A stretch of 50,477 bases of DNA, taken from a virus. Of this stretch, positions 8,162-15,923 are shown one piece after another. The position numbers and the translations under genes are program-made. The notes beneath the pieces are model-generated. The model made no database searches, was not told the origin of the DNA, and saw only the letters and a list, made by a program, of their open reading frames with translations. The stretch spans positions 1 to 50,477 of IMG/VR virus record IMGVR_UViG_3300020118_000066; one strand, written 5' to 3'. Position 1 is the stretch's first letter, and each line of letters opens with the position of its first letter.

Positions 8162-8828
8162 TCCGAAAGTAACGGTCTTGATGCCCGTGGCGCGCGCCGA
8201 TCGCGCTCAGGCCGCGGTCAAAACCTGGACCGCAGCCGGCTACGACATGGTGCTTTACCAGGACAGCGGCACGACGCCATTTACCAATCAACCCACCCTG
8301 ACTGGCCCATATCAAGGAGTATGGCATGCCACTAATCTTCTGGCTCGGTTTGCTCTTAGCCTCGGCGCCGATGTCTGCGTGTTTGCTGGTGATGATATGG
8401 AGCCGGATCCGACCAATTCCCCGGTATCCATTGCAAGAGAGTACCTCGAGCGTTTCCCCGATGGCCTTGGCCTTATGCAGCCATGCGGCGATCCACAAGG
8501 CGTTGATGGAAGTGGTAGACCAGCTTCGGCAAGGATCTGTGGATCACCCTGGTTTGGCGCTGGCTGGATTCTCCGTGCGTATCGAGGGCTCGGGCCAACT
8601 CTGGGACTGTACTACCATTTTTATGCCGACGAAGAGCTACATGATGTCGCGGCCACCCTTAACCTACTTGTGATGCGGCCAGACCTGACGCAGTACCACA
8701 AGCATTGGAGCTGGGGACATACCCAACGCGAAGCGTACCACGAGAAAGCCAACACTCATTTCCAGTCCGATCAGCGGCTTTTCTTTGAGCGTCAGAAGAA
8801 CGGTTTTCCTGGGAGCGAACTCTTGTGA
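8154..8828 (+). CDS. Glycosyltransferase-like protein (GT-A)
   Basis: The 224-residue product opens with KVTVLMPVARADRAQAAV, the Rossmann-type first strand of family 2-like transferases, and has the acidic AGDDMEPD at about 78-85 in the position of the metal-binding DxD. GSPWFGAGWILRAYRGLG and YADEELHDVA resemble the acceptor side and its catalytic acidic residues. Substrates are unknown. It overlaps the next gene by the GTGA stop/start. The family call rests on motif order; the fold is likely but the sugar cannot be told. Confidence 0.65.
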   Translation: MGDPKVTVLMPVARADRAQAAVKTWTAAGYDMVLYQDSGTTPFTNQPTLTGPYQGVWHATNLLARFALSLGADVCVFAGDDMEPDPTNSPVSIAREYLERFPDGLGLMQPCGDPQGVDGSGRPASARICGSPWFGAGWILRAYRGLGPTLGLYYHFYADEELHDVAATLNLLVMRPDLTQYHKHWSWGHTQREAYHEKANTHFQSDQRLFFERQKNGFPGSELL

Positions 8829-9286
8829 AGCTATCCGAACTCGTTTTTTCCTCCACTCGCTTCCTGATGCTCGGAAAGTGCGACAAGGAGTTGCAGCTCT
8901 TCCGCGAGATGGGTTGCGAGGGGATCGCGGTCAATGCCGCTCCAGGCGACCTGAGCGACGAAGACTATTACGGCAGGATAACGTTCATTGACGGCAACTT
9001 AAACCACGAGGCGCACTTTACCCGCCTGATGAACGGCAAGTGGGTCAAGCCGCTGACCGTCAAGGACATCTTCGACCAGTGGGGGGATAAGAAATACAAC
9101 CTCATCATGATCGATGTGCCGATGCTCACGCGGTATCTCTGGTACTCAGAACAGATCCAGGTCCATATGCCGAAATATCACCTCCTGCGCGAAGATGGCC
9201 ACAATGAAGCCGTGGTGGAGAAGGCCAAACAACTTGGGTATGCGGCAATCGTGATTGAGGGGGATTGGCTCCTCTTGTACAAGTGA
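8825..9286 (+). CDS. Hypothetical protein of the modification island
   Basis: GTG start overlapping the previous stop (GTGA). The 153-residue product has a Rossmann-like alternation: STRFLMLGKCDKELQLF, then YNLIMIDVPMLTRYLW in the place where a SAM or nucleotide enzyme keeps its acidic strand, and AAIVIEGDWLLLYK at the end. I do not recognise the family; a small methyltransferase-like or partner domain is possible. Its place among glycosyltransferases suggests a role in the same pathway. Confidence 0.6.
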   Translation: MKLSELVFSSTRFLMLGKCDKELQLFREMGCEGIAVNAAPGDLSDEDYYGRITFIDGNLNHEAHFTRLMNGKWVKPLTVKDIFDQWGDKKYNLIMIDVPMLTRYLWYSEQIQVHMPKYHLLREDGHNEAVVEKAKQLGYAAIVIEGDWLLLYK

Positions 9287-10068
9287 GGATAATCAGCCTC
9301 TCCTTCTTCCGTCATGCCAAGAGTAATTATGAAATCCCCGCATGCGGGGAAAATATGGGCGTGTTTTTCGCGAACTTCCTCCATTCCCTCATCCATGCCC
9401 ATTGGGCCGTCTGGGATGCCAATTGGTGGCTTGAGATCGCCCACGATGATCGGGTAACTGAACTGCGGGAGTTTCGGTTTCTTGAGGCTCTGGAGCGGCA
9501 TAGCTTAATCCGTCTCCGAGACTGCGGCGCTGCTAAGACGCTGTGCGGATCAATGCTCTGGCGCATGGATCCAGTGTTCGACAAGGATGTGGAAGTGGTG
9601 GTGTGCCGGGACATCGACAGTCTGCCGATGCACCGGGACCGCAAGATGGTCGAGGCCTTCATTGCCTCGCGCGGCACCGTTCACGCCATCCACGACAGCG
9701 AGAGCCATTCTGGGCCGCTGATGGGCGGCATGATCGCCATTAAGTCTGCCGGCTTCCCATACTCCAAAGACCAGTGGGAAGCGCTCAAAACCGGATATGA
9801 CCTTACCGAACACGGTTCCGACCAGAGGTTTTTGAATGAACACCTATACCCAAGAATTGCTTCAAACCTTCTCGTTCATACTCGCCGGCCTACTCTGTCT
9901 TACCCTTGCCTGCGCAGCTATCCAGCACTTACGCAGGAAACCGCGCTAGACCACGCAGTACGGCATATTGGCGCCGGTTATTCCACCGACGCAGTCATGA
10001 AGATCCTCGAGAACACGGAGTATCCGAATAAGGCCTTGATTGAGGAGTGTTGGAACTCCACCAAATGA
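9283..10068 (+). CDS. Glycosyltransferase-like protein with Asp-Ile-Asp motif
   Basis: GTG at 9283 overlaps the preceding TGA, the linkage used across this island; a TTG at 9265 in the same frame is less likely. The 261-residue product begins MRIISLSFF and carries VEVVVCRDIDSLPMHRD, with DID at 110-112 as the likely metal-binding motif. HDSESHSGPLMGGMIAIKSAGF resembles the region that closes over the donor sugar, and GSDQRFLNE near 190-200 has the DQ-x-x-x-N/F pattern common in family 8-like enzymes. Substrate unknown. Confidence 0.7.
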   Translation: MRIISLSFFRHAKSNYEIPACGENMGVFFANFLHSLIHAHWAVWDANWWLEIAHDDRVTELREFRFLEALERHSLIRLRDCGAAKTLCGSMLWRMDPVFDKDVEVVVCRDIDSLPMHRDRKMVEAFIASRGTVHAIHDSESHSGPLMGGMIAIKSAGFPYSKDQWEALKTGYDLTEHGSDQRFLNEHLYPRIASNLLVHTRRPTLSYPCLRSYPALTQETALDHAVRHIGAGYSTDAVMKILENTEYPNKALIEECWNSTK

Positions 10069-10241
10069 AGCCCTGCGAGATATGTGGCACGAATACGGCG
10101 GGCTTGGCGTACGTCAACGGCTCGCATCATCCGTGCTGCGGTCCATGCCTTACCAAGCTAGAGAAGAAAACGAAACCGGATCATTGTGAATGTGACTGTC
10201 ATTTGAGTTACGACAACCAAACCTGTTGTGTCTGCCAATGA
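10065..10241 (+). CDS. Small cysteine-rich zinc-binding protein (58 aa)
   Basis: ATG at 10065 overlaps the upstream TGA. The product has four paired-cysteine sites in 58 residues: Cys-x-x-Cys at 4-7, Cys-Cys-x-x-Cys near 30-34, Cys-x-Cys-x-Cys near 47-51 and Cys-Cys-x-Cys at the end. It probably binds two zinc ions and is likely to be a protein- or RNA-binding adaptor. No family is recognised. It is locked in the island by overlaps on both sides. Confidence 0.65.
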   Translation: MKPCEICGTNTAGLAYVNGSHHPCCGPCLTKLEKKTKPDHCECDCHLSYDNQTCCVCQ

Positions 10242-11308
10242 AAATCTGGAATCTCGACGCCCATGCGGCAGTCATTACCGACGTCAAGAAGCAACTTGGC
10301 GAGCTTGGCCACCAGGTGGATAGCTGGAACTTGACGGGTCATTACTGGACTCAGAATCTACCGCAGCGCACAAGCTGGCGCGGCTTCAAGACGGACTTTA
10401 TCTGGGATTACAGTCCACAGAAGTGCAAGGAAGAGCACGGCGAGCACCTGGCGCAGTACGACGCCACGCTAGTCTGTTATCCGCCGCTCATGGTGCGACT
10501 CTTCGATGCCATCGACAAGCCGATGATTCAGTATCTCCCGGTGCGCTATGACCTTTGGACCACCGACAATCGCCAGCGGTGGGAGAGTTATCACCAGTGG
10601 TGGGGCGAGCGGGTGCGGGAAAGGCGTCTCTTCGTGGCCGCCAACTCCCTGTACGACGTCTTCTACTGCAAATACTTCACCGGCATCGAGCCCGCTTACA
10701 TTCCATCGATTTGTGATTACGTGGGGGTCCAGTATGCTCCTGAGAATCGCCCTGTTCTTCTATGGGATTCTCGAAGCGAAAAGGTCTCTAGCCTGTTCAT
10801 TCAAAACCTTCAGGATCAATTGGCACTCCCGCGGCAGTATTACGGAGGACGGTACGAGTGGGCCAATCTAGTTAAGCATCGCGCGATTGTCCACGTTCCG
10901 TACAACGCCTCCATCATGTCGTTCTTCGAACACTATTGGATGAACATTCCACTGTTCGTCCCGACGCCGGAATACATGCTGGAGCTCAAGCGGCTGTATG
11001 GGGCGATCGGGGAGATTACCCACAACCAGTGCGCGAACCACGCGCCCCCGGGATCGTTCATCGGCGGCACCTTCAGCGCTCCGGATCCGAACGAATACGA
11101 TGACATCGCCTCTCTGCGCTGGTGGATGAAATTCTGGGATATGTTTGTCCTTCCCCACGTTACCTACTTCTCCTCCATCGCAGACCTGCGACAGAAACTT
11201 GCCACCGCGGATCTGCCGGCGATCTCGGCTGCCATGAAGCAGGAGAACGCGAAGCGCAAGGCGGATGCGCTGGGCAAATGGCGCGAATTCATTGGGGGCG
11301 TCAAGTGA
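10238..11308 (+). CDS. Probable GT-B-fold glycosyltransferase
   Basis: ATG 10238 overlaps the upstream stop. The 356-residue product starts MKIWNLDAHAAVITDVKKQL and has AQYDATLVCYPPLM followed by KPMIQYLPVRYDLW, the Rossmann half of a GT-B enzyme where a target or partner name is read. The second half has RPVLLWDSRSEK, then KHRAIVHVPYNASIMSFFEHYWMNIPLFVP, which matches the nucleotide-sugar end of GT-B enzymes (a helix that begins with Ser/Phe-Glu and a following Pro-Leu strand). The donor and acceptor are unknown. One of the larger enzymes of the island. Confidence 0.6.
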   Translation: MKIWNLDAHAAVITDVKKQLGELGHQVDSWNLTGHYWTQNLPQRTSWRGFKTDFIWDYSPQKCKEEHGEHLAQYDATLVCYPPLMVRLFDAIDKPMIQYLPVRYDLWTTDNRQRWESYHQWWGERVRERRLFVAANSLYDVFYCKYFTGIEPAYIPSICDYVGVQYAPENRPVLLWDSRSEKVSSLFIQNLQDQLALPRQYYGGRYEWANLVKHRAIVHVPYNASIMSFFEHYWMNIPLFVPTPEYMLELKRLYGAIGEITHNQCANHAPPGSFIGGTFSAPDPNEYDDIASLRWWMKFWDMFVLPHVTYFSSIADLRQKLATADLPAISAAMKQENAKRKADALGKWREFIGGVK

Positions 11309-11916
11309 CCTATTCCACCCAAGGTGAAGACGACGCCCTGATGGTCTATTTTGGGAAGCACGTTGGGCGCTTCCTGGACATTGGCGCCGCGAACGGGATC
11401 ACGCTTTCCAATACCCACCTTATGGCCCAGGCTGGCTGGAGCGGCGTTTGCCTGGATGCCAACGCCCAAGAGCTTTTCAACCTCAACAACCTCTACTGGG
11501 ATAACCCGCGCATTGAGATCGTCCAAGGCCTGATTTCCGACGGCCACGGTCTTAAGGAGTTCTGGAATGCGAAAAGCGCCAACACCTCGACGTCGTCCCG
11601 GCGAATGCAAGATCGTGGACGGGAGCGATTGGGCGCTCGTCAATGCTGGGTGGCTGGAATTACCTTATCAGACTTGTTTGTGCAATTCGGCTATGACTTC
11701 GACTTTATCAACATCGATCTGGAGGATGGAACGCTGCCCATTATGCGGGCACTCCCGATTGATAAGCTCAGACAATGTCGGGCTCTTTGCATCGAACACC
11801 TCAAGCCGGAATGGTATTTCGGTGAGAACGAAGAAAACGAAATCAAAGCGTGGGGCGAAGTAAATGGGTTTCGGGTGCTTTTGAGGACCGATGAAAATGT
11901 GGTGCTCGCCAAATGA
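11305..11916 (+). CDS. FkbM-family SAM-dependent methyltransferase
   Basis: GTG 11305 overlaps the preceding stop. The 203-residue protein begins TYSTQGEDDALMVYF, then the SAM loop RFLDIGAANG (22-31), CLDAN as the acidic end of strand 2, the ANTSTSS segment typical of FkbM proteins, and FINIDLEDG in place of the usual ID-x-EG. These enzymes O-methylate sugars or polyketides and recur in glycan loci. ITLSDLFVQFG and the closing VLLRTDENVVLAK also fit the family. Probably methylates a sugar laid down by the neighbouring transferases; that is inference. Confidence 0.75.
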   Translation: MTYSTQGEDDALMVYFGKHVGRFLDIGAANGITLSNTHLMAQAGWSGVCLDANAQELFNLNNLYWDNPRIEIVQGLISDGHGLKEFWNAKSANTSTSSRRMQDRGRERLGARQCWVAGITLSDLFVQFGYDFDFINIDLEDGTLPIMRALPIDKLRQCRALCIEHLKPEWYFGENEENEIKAWGEVNGFRVLLRTDENVVLAK

Positions 11917-12398
11917 CTGATTTAGGGGTTCATTCGCACCTTCCGTGGCTGGCAAGTCTTGCGGCTCAGACCAAGGGCACATTCCTTGAGCTCGGCACGG
12001 GCGACTATTCGACGCCGTTTCTTAATGCTGCGGTGGCCAATCGCGGCAGACTCTTGATTAGTTACGAGACCGAGAAATGGTGGGCCGAGAAGATCGCTCA
12101 CTTTGAGAGCCCGGACCATCGAATCGTCATGGTGGACAAGTGGGATGATGTGGAATTCCCGGAAGCAGACGTTGCCTTTGTTGACTTTCACCCTGGGGAC
12201 GAACGAGTCAAGGTTATCCGTCGCCTACAGGGAAAGATCAAGTTCATCATTGCCCACGATACAGAGGCGGATATTCCACCGGCCGCTGGGGCCTATGGAT
12301 GGGCCTCGCTGGATGGGGTCTTCAAGTACCAAACCATCCTGAAGACTTTCCGACCGTGGTCTACGGTCTACAGCGACGTGGAGGAATTCAAGCCGTGA
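11913..12398 (+). CDS. SAM-dependent methyltransferase-like protein (class I)
   Basis: ATG 11913 overlaps the upstream stop (ATGA). The 161-residue product has GTFLELGTGDYSTPFL (22-37), a SAM-binding first strand and glycine loop, followed by RLLISYETEKWWAE, with the acidic Glu ending strand 2, and DVAFVDFHPGDERV. FIIAHDTEAD is likely strand 5. It is small for the class and lacks a clear substrate domain. Likely another modification enzyme of the island; target unknown. Confidence 0.65.
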   Translation: MTDLGVHSHLPWLASLAAQTKGTFLELGTGDYSTPFLNAAVANRGRLLISYETEKWWAEKIAHFESPDHRIVMVDKWDDVEFPEADVAFVDFHPGDERVKVIRRLQGKIKFIIAHDTEADIPPAAGAYGWASLDGVFKYQTILKTFRPWSTVYSDVEEFKP

Positions 12399-13066
12399 AC
12401 CAGGCGGAAAAAGACTTCTGCGATATGGTCATGGTGGCCGGCGTCCACGAGGCGAAGTATCACACCTTCGACTACGTTGAAACCATCCTGCGCGAGGAGA
12501 TCACTGGGGACTTCGTGGAATGCGGGGTCTTCTGTGGCGGTCATGCCGCGGTGGCTTCCTACGTCTTCCGGAAGTGGGGCGTTAAAGATCGCAAGATCCA
12601 CCTGTTTGATTCATTCTGCGGCATCCCCAAAGCCGGTCCAGAAGATTGCGCCGACGTCCACGCCACCTATGGGACGTCTTCAGGGAAAATGGAGACGAGC
12701 GGCAAGTGCGCTATCGGCATGCAGCAGATAAAGGATTACTTCCGTGGCTGGGAGATCCCCACTGATTATCTCGTCTTCCATCCTGGCTGGTTTGAGGAAA
12801 CCATGGCGGAAGACGCCAAGCATATCGGGCAAATTGCGTTCCTGCGCATTGACGTCGACCTCTACAGCTCTACCAAGACCTGCTATGAGCACCTTTACCA
12901 CAAGGTTTCTAAAGGTGGCGTGGTGGTGGATGACGACTACGGCTTTCACTCCGATGAGCCAGGCCCCGCGTGTCGTAGGGCTATGCGCGAGGTGATCGGC
13001 CAGCCGGCCAATGTGTTCGAGGTAAACGGGCATCCAACCACTTCGTTCTGGAGGATCCCGACGTGA
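12395..13066 (+). CDS. TylF/macrocin O-methyltransferase-like enzyme
   Basis: GTG 12395 overlaps the previous stop. The 223-residue product shows the TylF order: DFVECGVFCGGHA (39-51) as SAM loop, HLFDSFCGIPKAGPED (69-84) with the acidic ribose-binding Asp, the LRIDVDLYSST metal strand (150-160) and KGGVVVDDDYG (173-183). TylF enzymes are Mg-dependent sugar O-methyltransferases. It is the third methyltransferase in a row, which suggests a methylated glycan. The intact motifs argue for an active enzyme. Confidence 0.85.
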   Translation: MNQAEKDFCDMVMVAGVHEAKYHTFDYVETILREEITGDFVECGVFCGGHAAVASYVFRKWGVKDRKIHLFDSFCGIPKAGPEDCADVHATYGTSSGKMETSGKCAIGMQQIKDYFRGWEIPTDYLVFHPGWFEETMAEDAKHIGQIAFLRIDVDLYSSTKTCYEHLYHKVSKGGVVVDDDYGFHSDEPGPACRRAMREVIGQPANVFEVNGHPTTSFWRIPT

Positions 13067-13932
13067 AGCTGATCGGCCTCATGCTGGTCCGCAACGAAGC
13101 TTGGATTTTGGGCATGACCGCTCGTGCGGCGCTTCGGTGGTGTGATTCGCTTCTCATATTCATGGACCGTTGCACAGACAATACCGACCGCATCGTTGAT
13201 GGTCTCGTTAAGGATTGCGGCGCTGACCGTGTCTCCTATCAGCATACCGAGCAAGCCGAGCACTGGAATGAAATGGATATCCGCCACCAGATGCTAGTGG
13301 ATGGCCGCGGGATGGGCGGTACACACTTCGCCATGATCGATGCTGACGAGGCGGTTACCAACAACCAATTGGACAACGCGCGAGCTTATACTGCAGCACT
13401 TAAGCCGGGGCAGGTGCTTGACTTCCCGATGATCTGTCCGCACCGTGGGCTGGATAAGTACCGAGACGACCATACCGTTTGGAGTAGATCGCAGCTTAGT
13501 ATTTCATTCTGTGACAGGCCCGATCTAGCTTGGCGTGCTCGCAATGGCTATCAATTCCATCAGCGCTGCCCACAAGGTTCCGGGGATCATGCCAACCCAC
13601 TAGCTAACGATAAATCCAAGGGCGGCGCCTTCCACTTCCAGTGGGTTTCGTGGGACCGCATTACCGCCAAGCACCGCTGGTACAAGATGAACGAAGTAGT
13701 GCGGTGGCCGAACCGAAATACTCCGTTCGAGGTGGACCGCATCTATTCGCAAGCTTTGGATGAAGACGGGCTCCGTACGCGGCAGATTCCCAAAAGCTGG
13801 TTTGGGGACTACGAGATGCACTTCGTCTATCCCGATCATCAGCCATGGCACATGGTGGAGTGCCAGCGGATGTGGGAGCAGCACGGGCCGGAACGCTTCC
13901 ATGGTCTGAATCTTTGGGGCTGGCCGTCATGA
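13063..13932 (+). CDS. Family 2/92-like glycosyltransferase
   Basis: GTG 13063 overlaps the previous stop. The 289-residue product opens IGLMLVRNEAWILG (4-17), the 'RNE' start of GT2- and GT92-like enzymes acting on named targets, then SLLIFMDRCTDNTDRIV with its Asp-x-Cys-Thr-Asp-Asn nucleotide loop, and FAMIDADEAV with DAD at 93-95 as metal site. The C-terminal half holds many Trp and His residues (KGGAFHFQWVSWDRITAKHRWYKMNE). It is intact and the best-defined GT-A enzyme here. Acceptor unknown. Confidence 0.8.
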   Translation: MKLIGLMLVRNEAWILGMTARAALRWCDSLLIFMDRCTDNTDRIVDGLVKDCGADRVSYQHTEQAEHWNEMDIRHQMLVDGRGMGGTHFAMIDADEAVTNNQLDNARAYTAALKPGQVLDFPMICPHRGLDKYRDDHTVWSRSQLSISFCDRPDLAWRARNGYQFHQRCPQGSGDHANPLANDKSKGGAFHFQWVSWDRITAKHRWYKMNEVVRWPNRNTPFEVDRIYSQALDEDGLRTRQIPKSWFGDYEMHFVYPDHQPWHMVECQRMWEQHGPERFHGLNLWGWPS

Positions 13933-14744
13933 CGATCCCCCCGTTTAAGGTTTTGTATGAAGCCCCCAGGATTGTGCTGTTTCCCGACTTCGTTAGCCAG
14001 CAGGAGGCGGATAAACTCCTCGAGCTTGCGGAGCCTAACTACCGAGATTCCACCGTGGTCGACATGGAAACGGGTGGCCCAACCACCAATGACTACCGAA
14101 CTGGCGAGCTTGCGTTAATAGACACTAAAGCTGACGTTTCTATAGCCATCCAGCAGCGCGTATCGGAGGTCTGCAAGACCAGGCTAAAGCAGCATGAAGG
14201 GCTGCAGGTCATCAAGTATGGAGTTGGGAATCAATATCTACCCCATACGGACTGGTTTGATTATCGCATCAAAGGGATGCTCAAGGTGATGCGCCAGGGT
14301 GGGCAGCGGGTATTCTCGGTCATCATCTGTCTAAAGGAAGCCCAGAAGGGTGGCGAAACGGAGTTCCCGAAGCTGAAGCTGAAGATCAAGCTGAAGCCGC
14401 GCGAGGCGCTCATTTTCGATAACCTTAGGGCGGAAGATAAAGTCCCAGACTTGGATACCACCCATGCTGGGCGCCCAGTCACGATCGGTGAAAAGGTCAT
14501 TGTTGCATTCTGGATCCGAGAGCGCGCGTTCGACGGCAGCGAAGAGCCGCCGAATGGGATGATAACCATGGAGGATCTTAAGAAGATTCGCACCATGCGC
14601 GAAGAGGCGTGCGCCGCGGATCTCCCTAAGTTCCTGGAGCACTATAACTGCATGCTGCGCGTCGTCTCGAGCCCCTATCTTGATGGCGACGGCATGCTCA
14701 ACATACAGACCGATATGATTATCGAATCCAAAAAGGAGGAATGA
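13929..14744 (+). CDS. Prolyl 4-hydroxylase-like 2OG-Fe(II) dioxygenase
   Basis: ATG 13929 overlaps the preceding stop (ATGA). The 271-residue product has the P4H alpha-type layout: FPDFVSQQEADKLLELA at 18-34 as lead-in, YLPHTDWFD with His106 and Asp108 as iron ligands, GGETEFP (141-147), the distal iron histidine in TTHAGRP (His179), and the 2-oxoglutarate lysine in GEKVIVAFWIRE (Lys189). All three iron ligands and the anchor are present. Such enzymes hydroxylate proline, or occasionally other residues, in proteins. After residue 200 a ~70-residue tail has no clear family. It ends the run of sugar genes, 3 bp before the GroES-like gene. Confidence 0.85.
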   Translation: MTIPPFKVLYEAPRIVLFPDFVSQQEADKLLELAEPNYRDSTVVDMETGGPTTNDYRTGELALIDTKADVSIAIQQRVSEVCKTRLKQHEGLQVIKYGVGNQYLPHTDWFDYRIKGMLKVMRQGGQRVFSVIICLKEAQKGGETEFPKLKLKIKLKPREALIFDNLRAEDKVPDLDTTHAGRPVTIGEKVIVAFWIRERAFDGSEEPPNGMITMEDLKKIRTMREEACAADLPKFLEHYNCMLRVVSSPYLDGDGMLNIQTDMIIESKKEE

Positions 14745-14747
14745 GCG

Positions 14748-15410
14748 GTGGTTGACCAGTTCTCTATCATCCAGGATAGGCTTGATCCCGACAAGGTTTA
14801 TCCCTATGCGGATCACGTGCTCATCAAGAGGCACGTCAACGAAGAATCTAAAGGTGGCATCCTGATCGTGAACGGTGAGAAATCAGAATGCTGCTATGGC
14901 GAAGTCCTTCGGGTTGGTGGCGGCTGGACTGCCGAGGCAACCGGCGAGGTGTTCCCCCCGGAGCTCAAGCCCGGAGACTGGACGGTTTCCATGGATTACA
15001 TTGGAGAGAAGGTCAAGGACGGCGTCAACCTCGTCAATTACAAGCTCATCCGGGACCACGGCATCTGGGCCAAGGTCAAGGTGGACCGCACGGAGCTAGG
15101 TGGAATCCGGCTGGTCGATATCGACCCCTACGAGAATAAGCTCCTAGTGCGCATCACAGAGGAATTGAAAACCGCAGGCGGCGTCCTGCTTTCCGATAAT
15201 CACCAACTCCGCGGATATACCATGGCCACCGTGATAAAAGTTGGTCCAGGCAAGCGGGATAGAAAGACCGGCTTCCGATACAAAATCGAAGCCAAGCCAG
15301 GTGACAGAGTATGCATGCTGCGGTATGCTGGAGCGATCGTCAAGCTGGACCACGAGAATCTGAGACTCATAGAAGACACGGACATTCATTACATCGAGGT
15401 GAAGAAGTGA
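14748..15410 (+). CDS. Tandem-fused GroES-like (Cpn10) co-chaperonin
   Basis: The 220-residue product contains two GroES-like modules. The first (about 18-110) has ADHVLIKRHVNEESKGGILI, the beta-strand and mobile-loop region, then YGEVLRVGGG and LKPGDWTVSMDYIGEKV. The second (about 124-217) repeats the plan: ENKLLVRITEELKTAGGVLL, ATVIKVGPGKRD, AKPGDRVCMLRYAGAIVKL and a closing strand. Single-domain phage co-chaperonins such as T4 gp31 cap host GroEL during capsid folding. The double form recalls chloroplast Cpn20. GTG start preceded by GGAGGAATGAG. Its place just before the remaining head genes fits capsid folding, or enlarging the GroEL cage for a large or modified client. Confidence 0.8.
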   Translation: MVDQFSIIQDRLDPDKVYPYADHVLIKRHVNEESKGGILIVNGEKSECCYGEVLRVGGGWTAEATGEVFPPELKPGDWTVSMDYIGEKVKDGVNLVNYKLIRDHGIWAKVKVDRTELGGIRLVDIDPYENKLLVRITEELKTAGGVLLSDNHQLRGYTMATVIKVGPGKRDRKTGFRYKIEAKPGDRVCMLRYAGAIVKLDHENLRLIEDTDIHYIEVKK

Positions 15411-15718
15411 GCGAAGACGGATGGACTTGGAAGATCGGCATTCTAAACGGCGTTGGCTCGGCAGCATGGCAGGAGCTTAGCGGTAAGGTTAGGCGAATCA
15501 CACAGCTCCAGAGCGTGGATGCCGGCCTCTTTCCGACGAAGTGCGCCCCGTCCATTGGGGCGGCCGATCGTGAGCCCCAGTTTGATGTTCCTGGGCTGGT
15601 GGTTGTTTCTGCGGATCCAGACCCACAGCTCGCCGCCACCCTTGACCGTGTTTGGGGTGGCCTTGGACTGGTGATGCCTAAGAACGGGAAGTCGATTCCT
15701 GGGATGAAATTGGTATGA
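15407..15718 (+). CDS. Hypothetical head-region protein
   Basis: GTG 15407 overlaps the preceding TGA. The 103-residue product begins SEDGWTWKIGILNGVGSAAWQEL and is moderately strand-rich, with no cysteine pairs, membrane segments or recognised motif. It overlaps the next gene by ATGA. The head-operon context suggests a morphogenesis or regulatory helper, but nothing can be claimed from the sequence. Confidence 0.6.
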   Translation: MSEDGWTWKIGILNGVGSAAWQELSGKVRRITQLQSVDAGLFPTKCAPSIGAADREPQFDVPGLVVVSADPDPQLAATLDRVWGGLGLVMPKNGKSIPGMKLV

Positions 15719-15921
15719 GCGACCCAGAAGAATCGGAGCGTTACGCCGCCATCGTCGAAAACAACCAATTGATGCGGACGCTCCTGAAGCGTATGGATAC
15801 GCTTGAGACCCGCGTCAAAGCTCTGGAGGATCACTGTAGGCTGTCCAAGGATTCAAGGTGTCCTTATTGCGGCCATCCAAATTCCCACGAACCGTGGTGC
15901 GAAAACAAGCACCCGAAATAA
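15715..15921 (+). CDS. Small coiled-coil protein with C-terminal zinc knuckle
   Basis: ATG 15715 overlaps the previous stop. The 68-residue product has a helical N-terminal part with heptad-like leucines (ENNQLMRTLLKRMDTLETRV and on to KALEDH) and a C-terminal CPYCGHPNSHEPWC, a Cys-x-x-Cys plus His/Cys zinc site. A small dimeric adaptor is likely. Family unknown. Confidence 0.6.
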   Translation: MSDPEESERYAAIVENNQLMRTLLKRMDTLETRVKALEDHCRLSKDSRCPYCGHPNSHEPWCENKHPK

Positions 15922-15923
15922 TT

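Noticed and set aside
6824-14744. DNA hypermodification as the purpose of the sugar island
   Set aside because: No thymidylate-synthase-like, nucleotide hydroxymethylase, or base-modification kinase was recognised, so a DNA target is less likely than protein or surface glycans, though not excluded.
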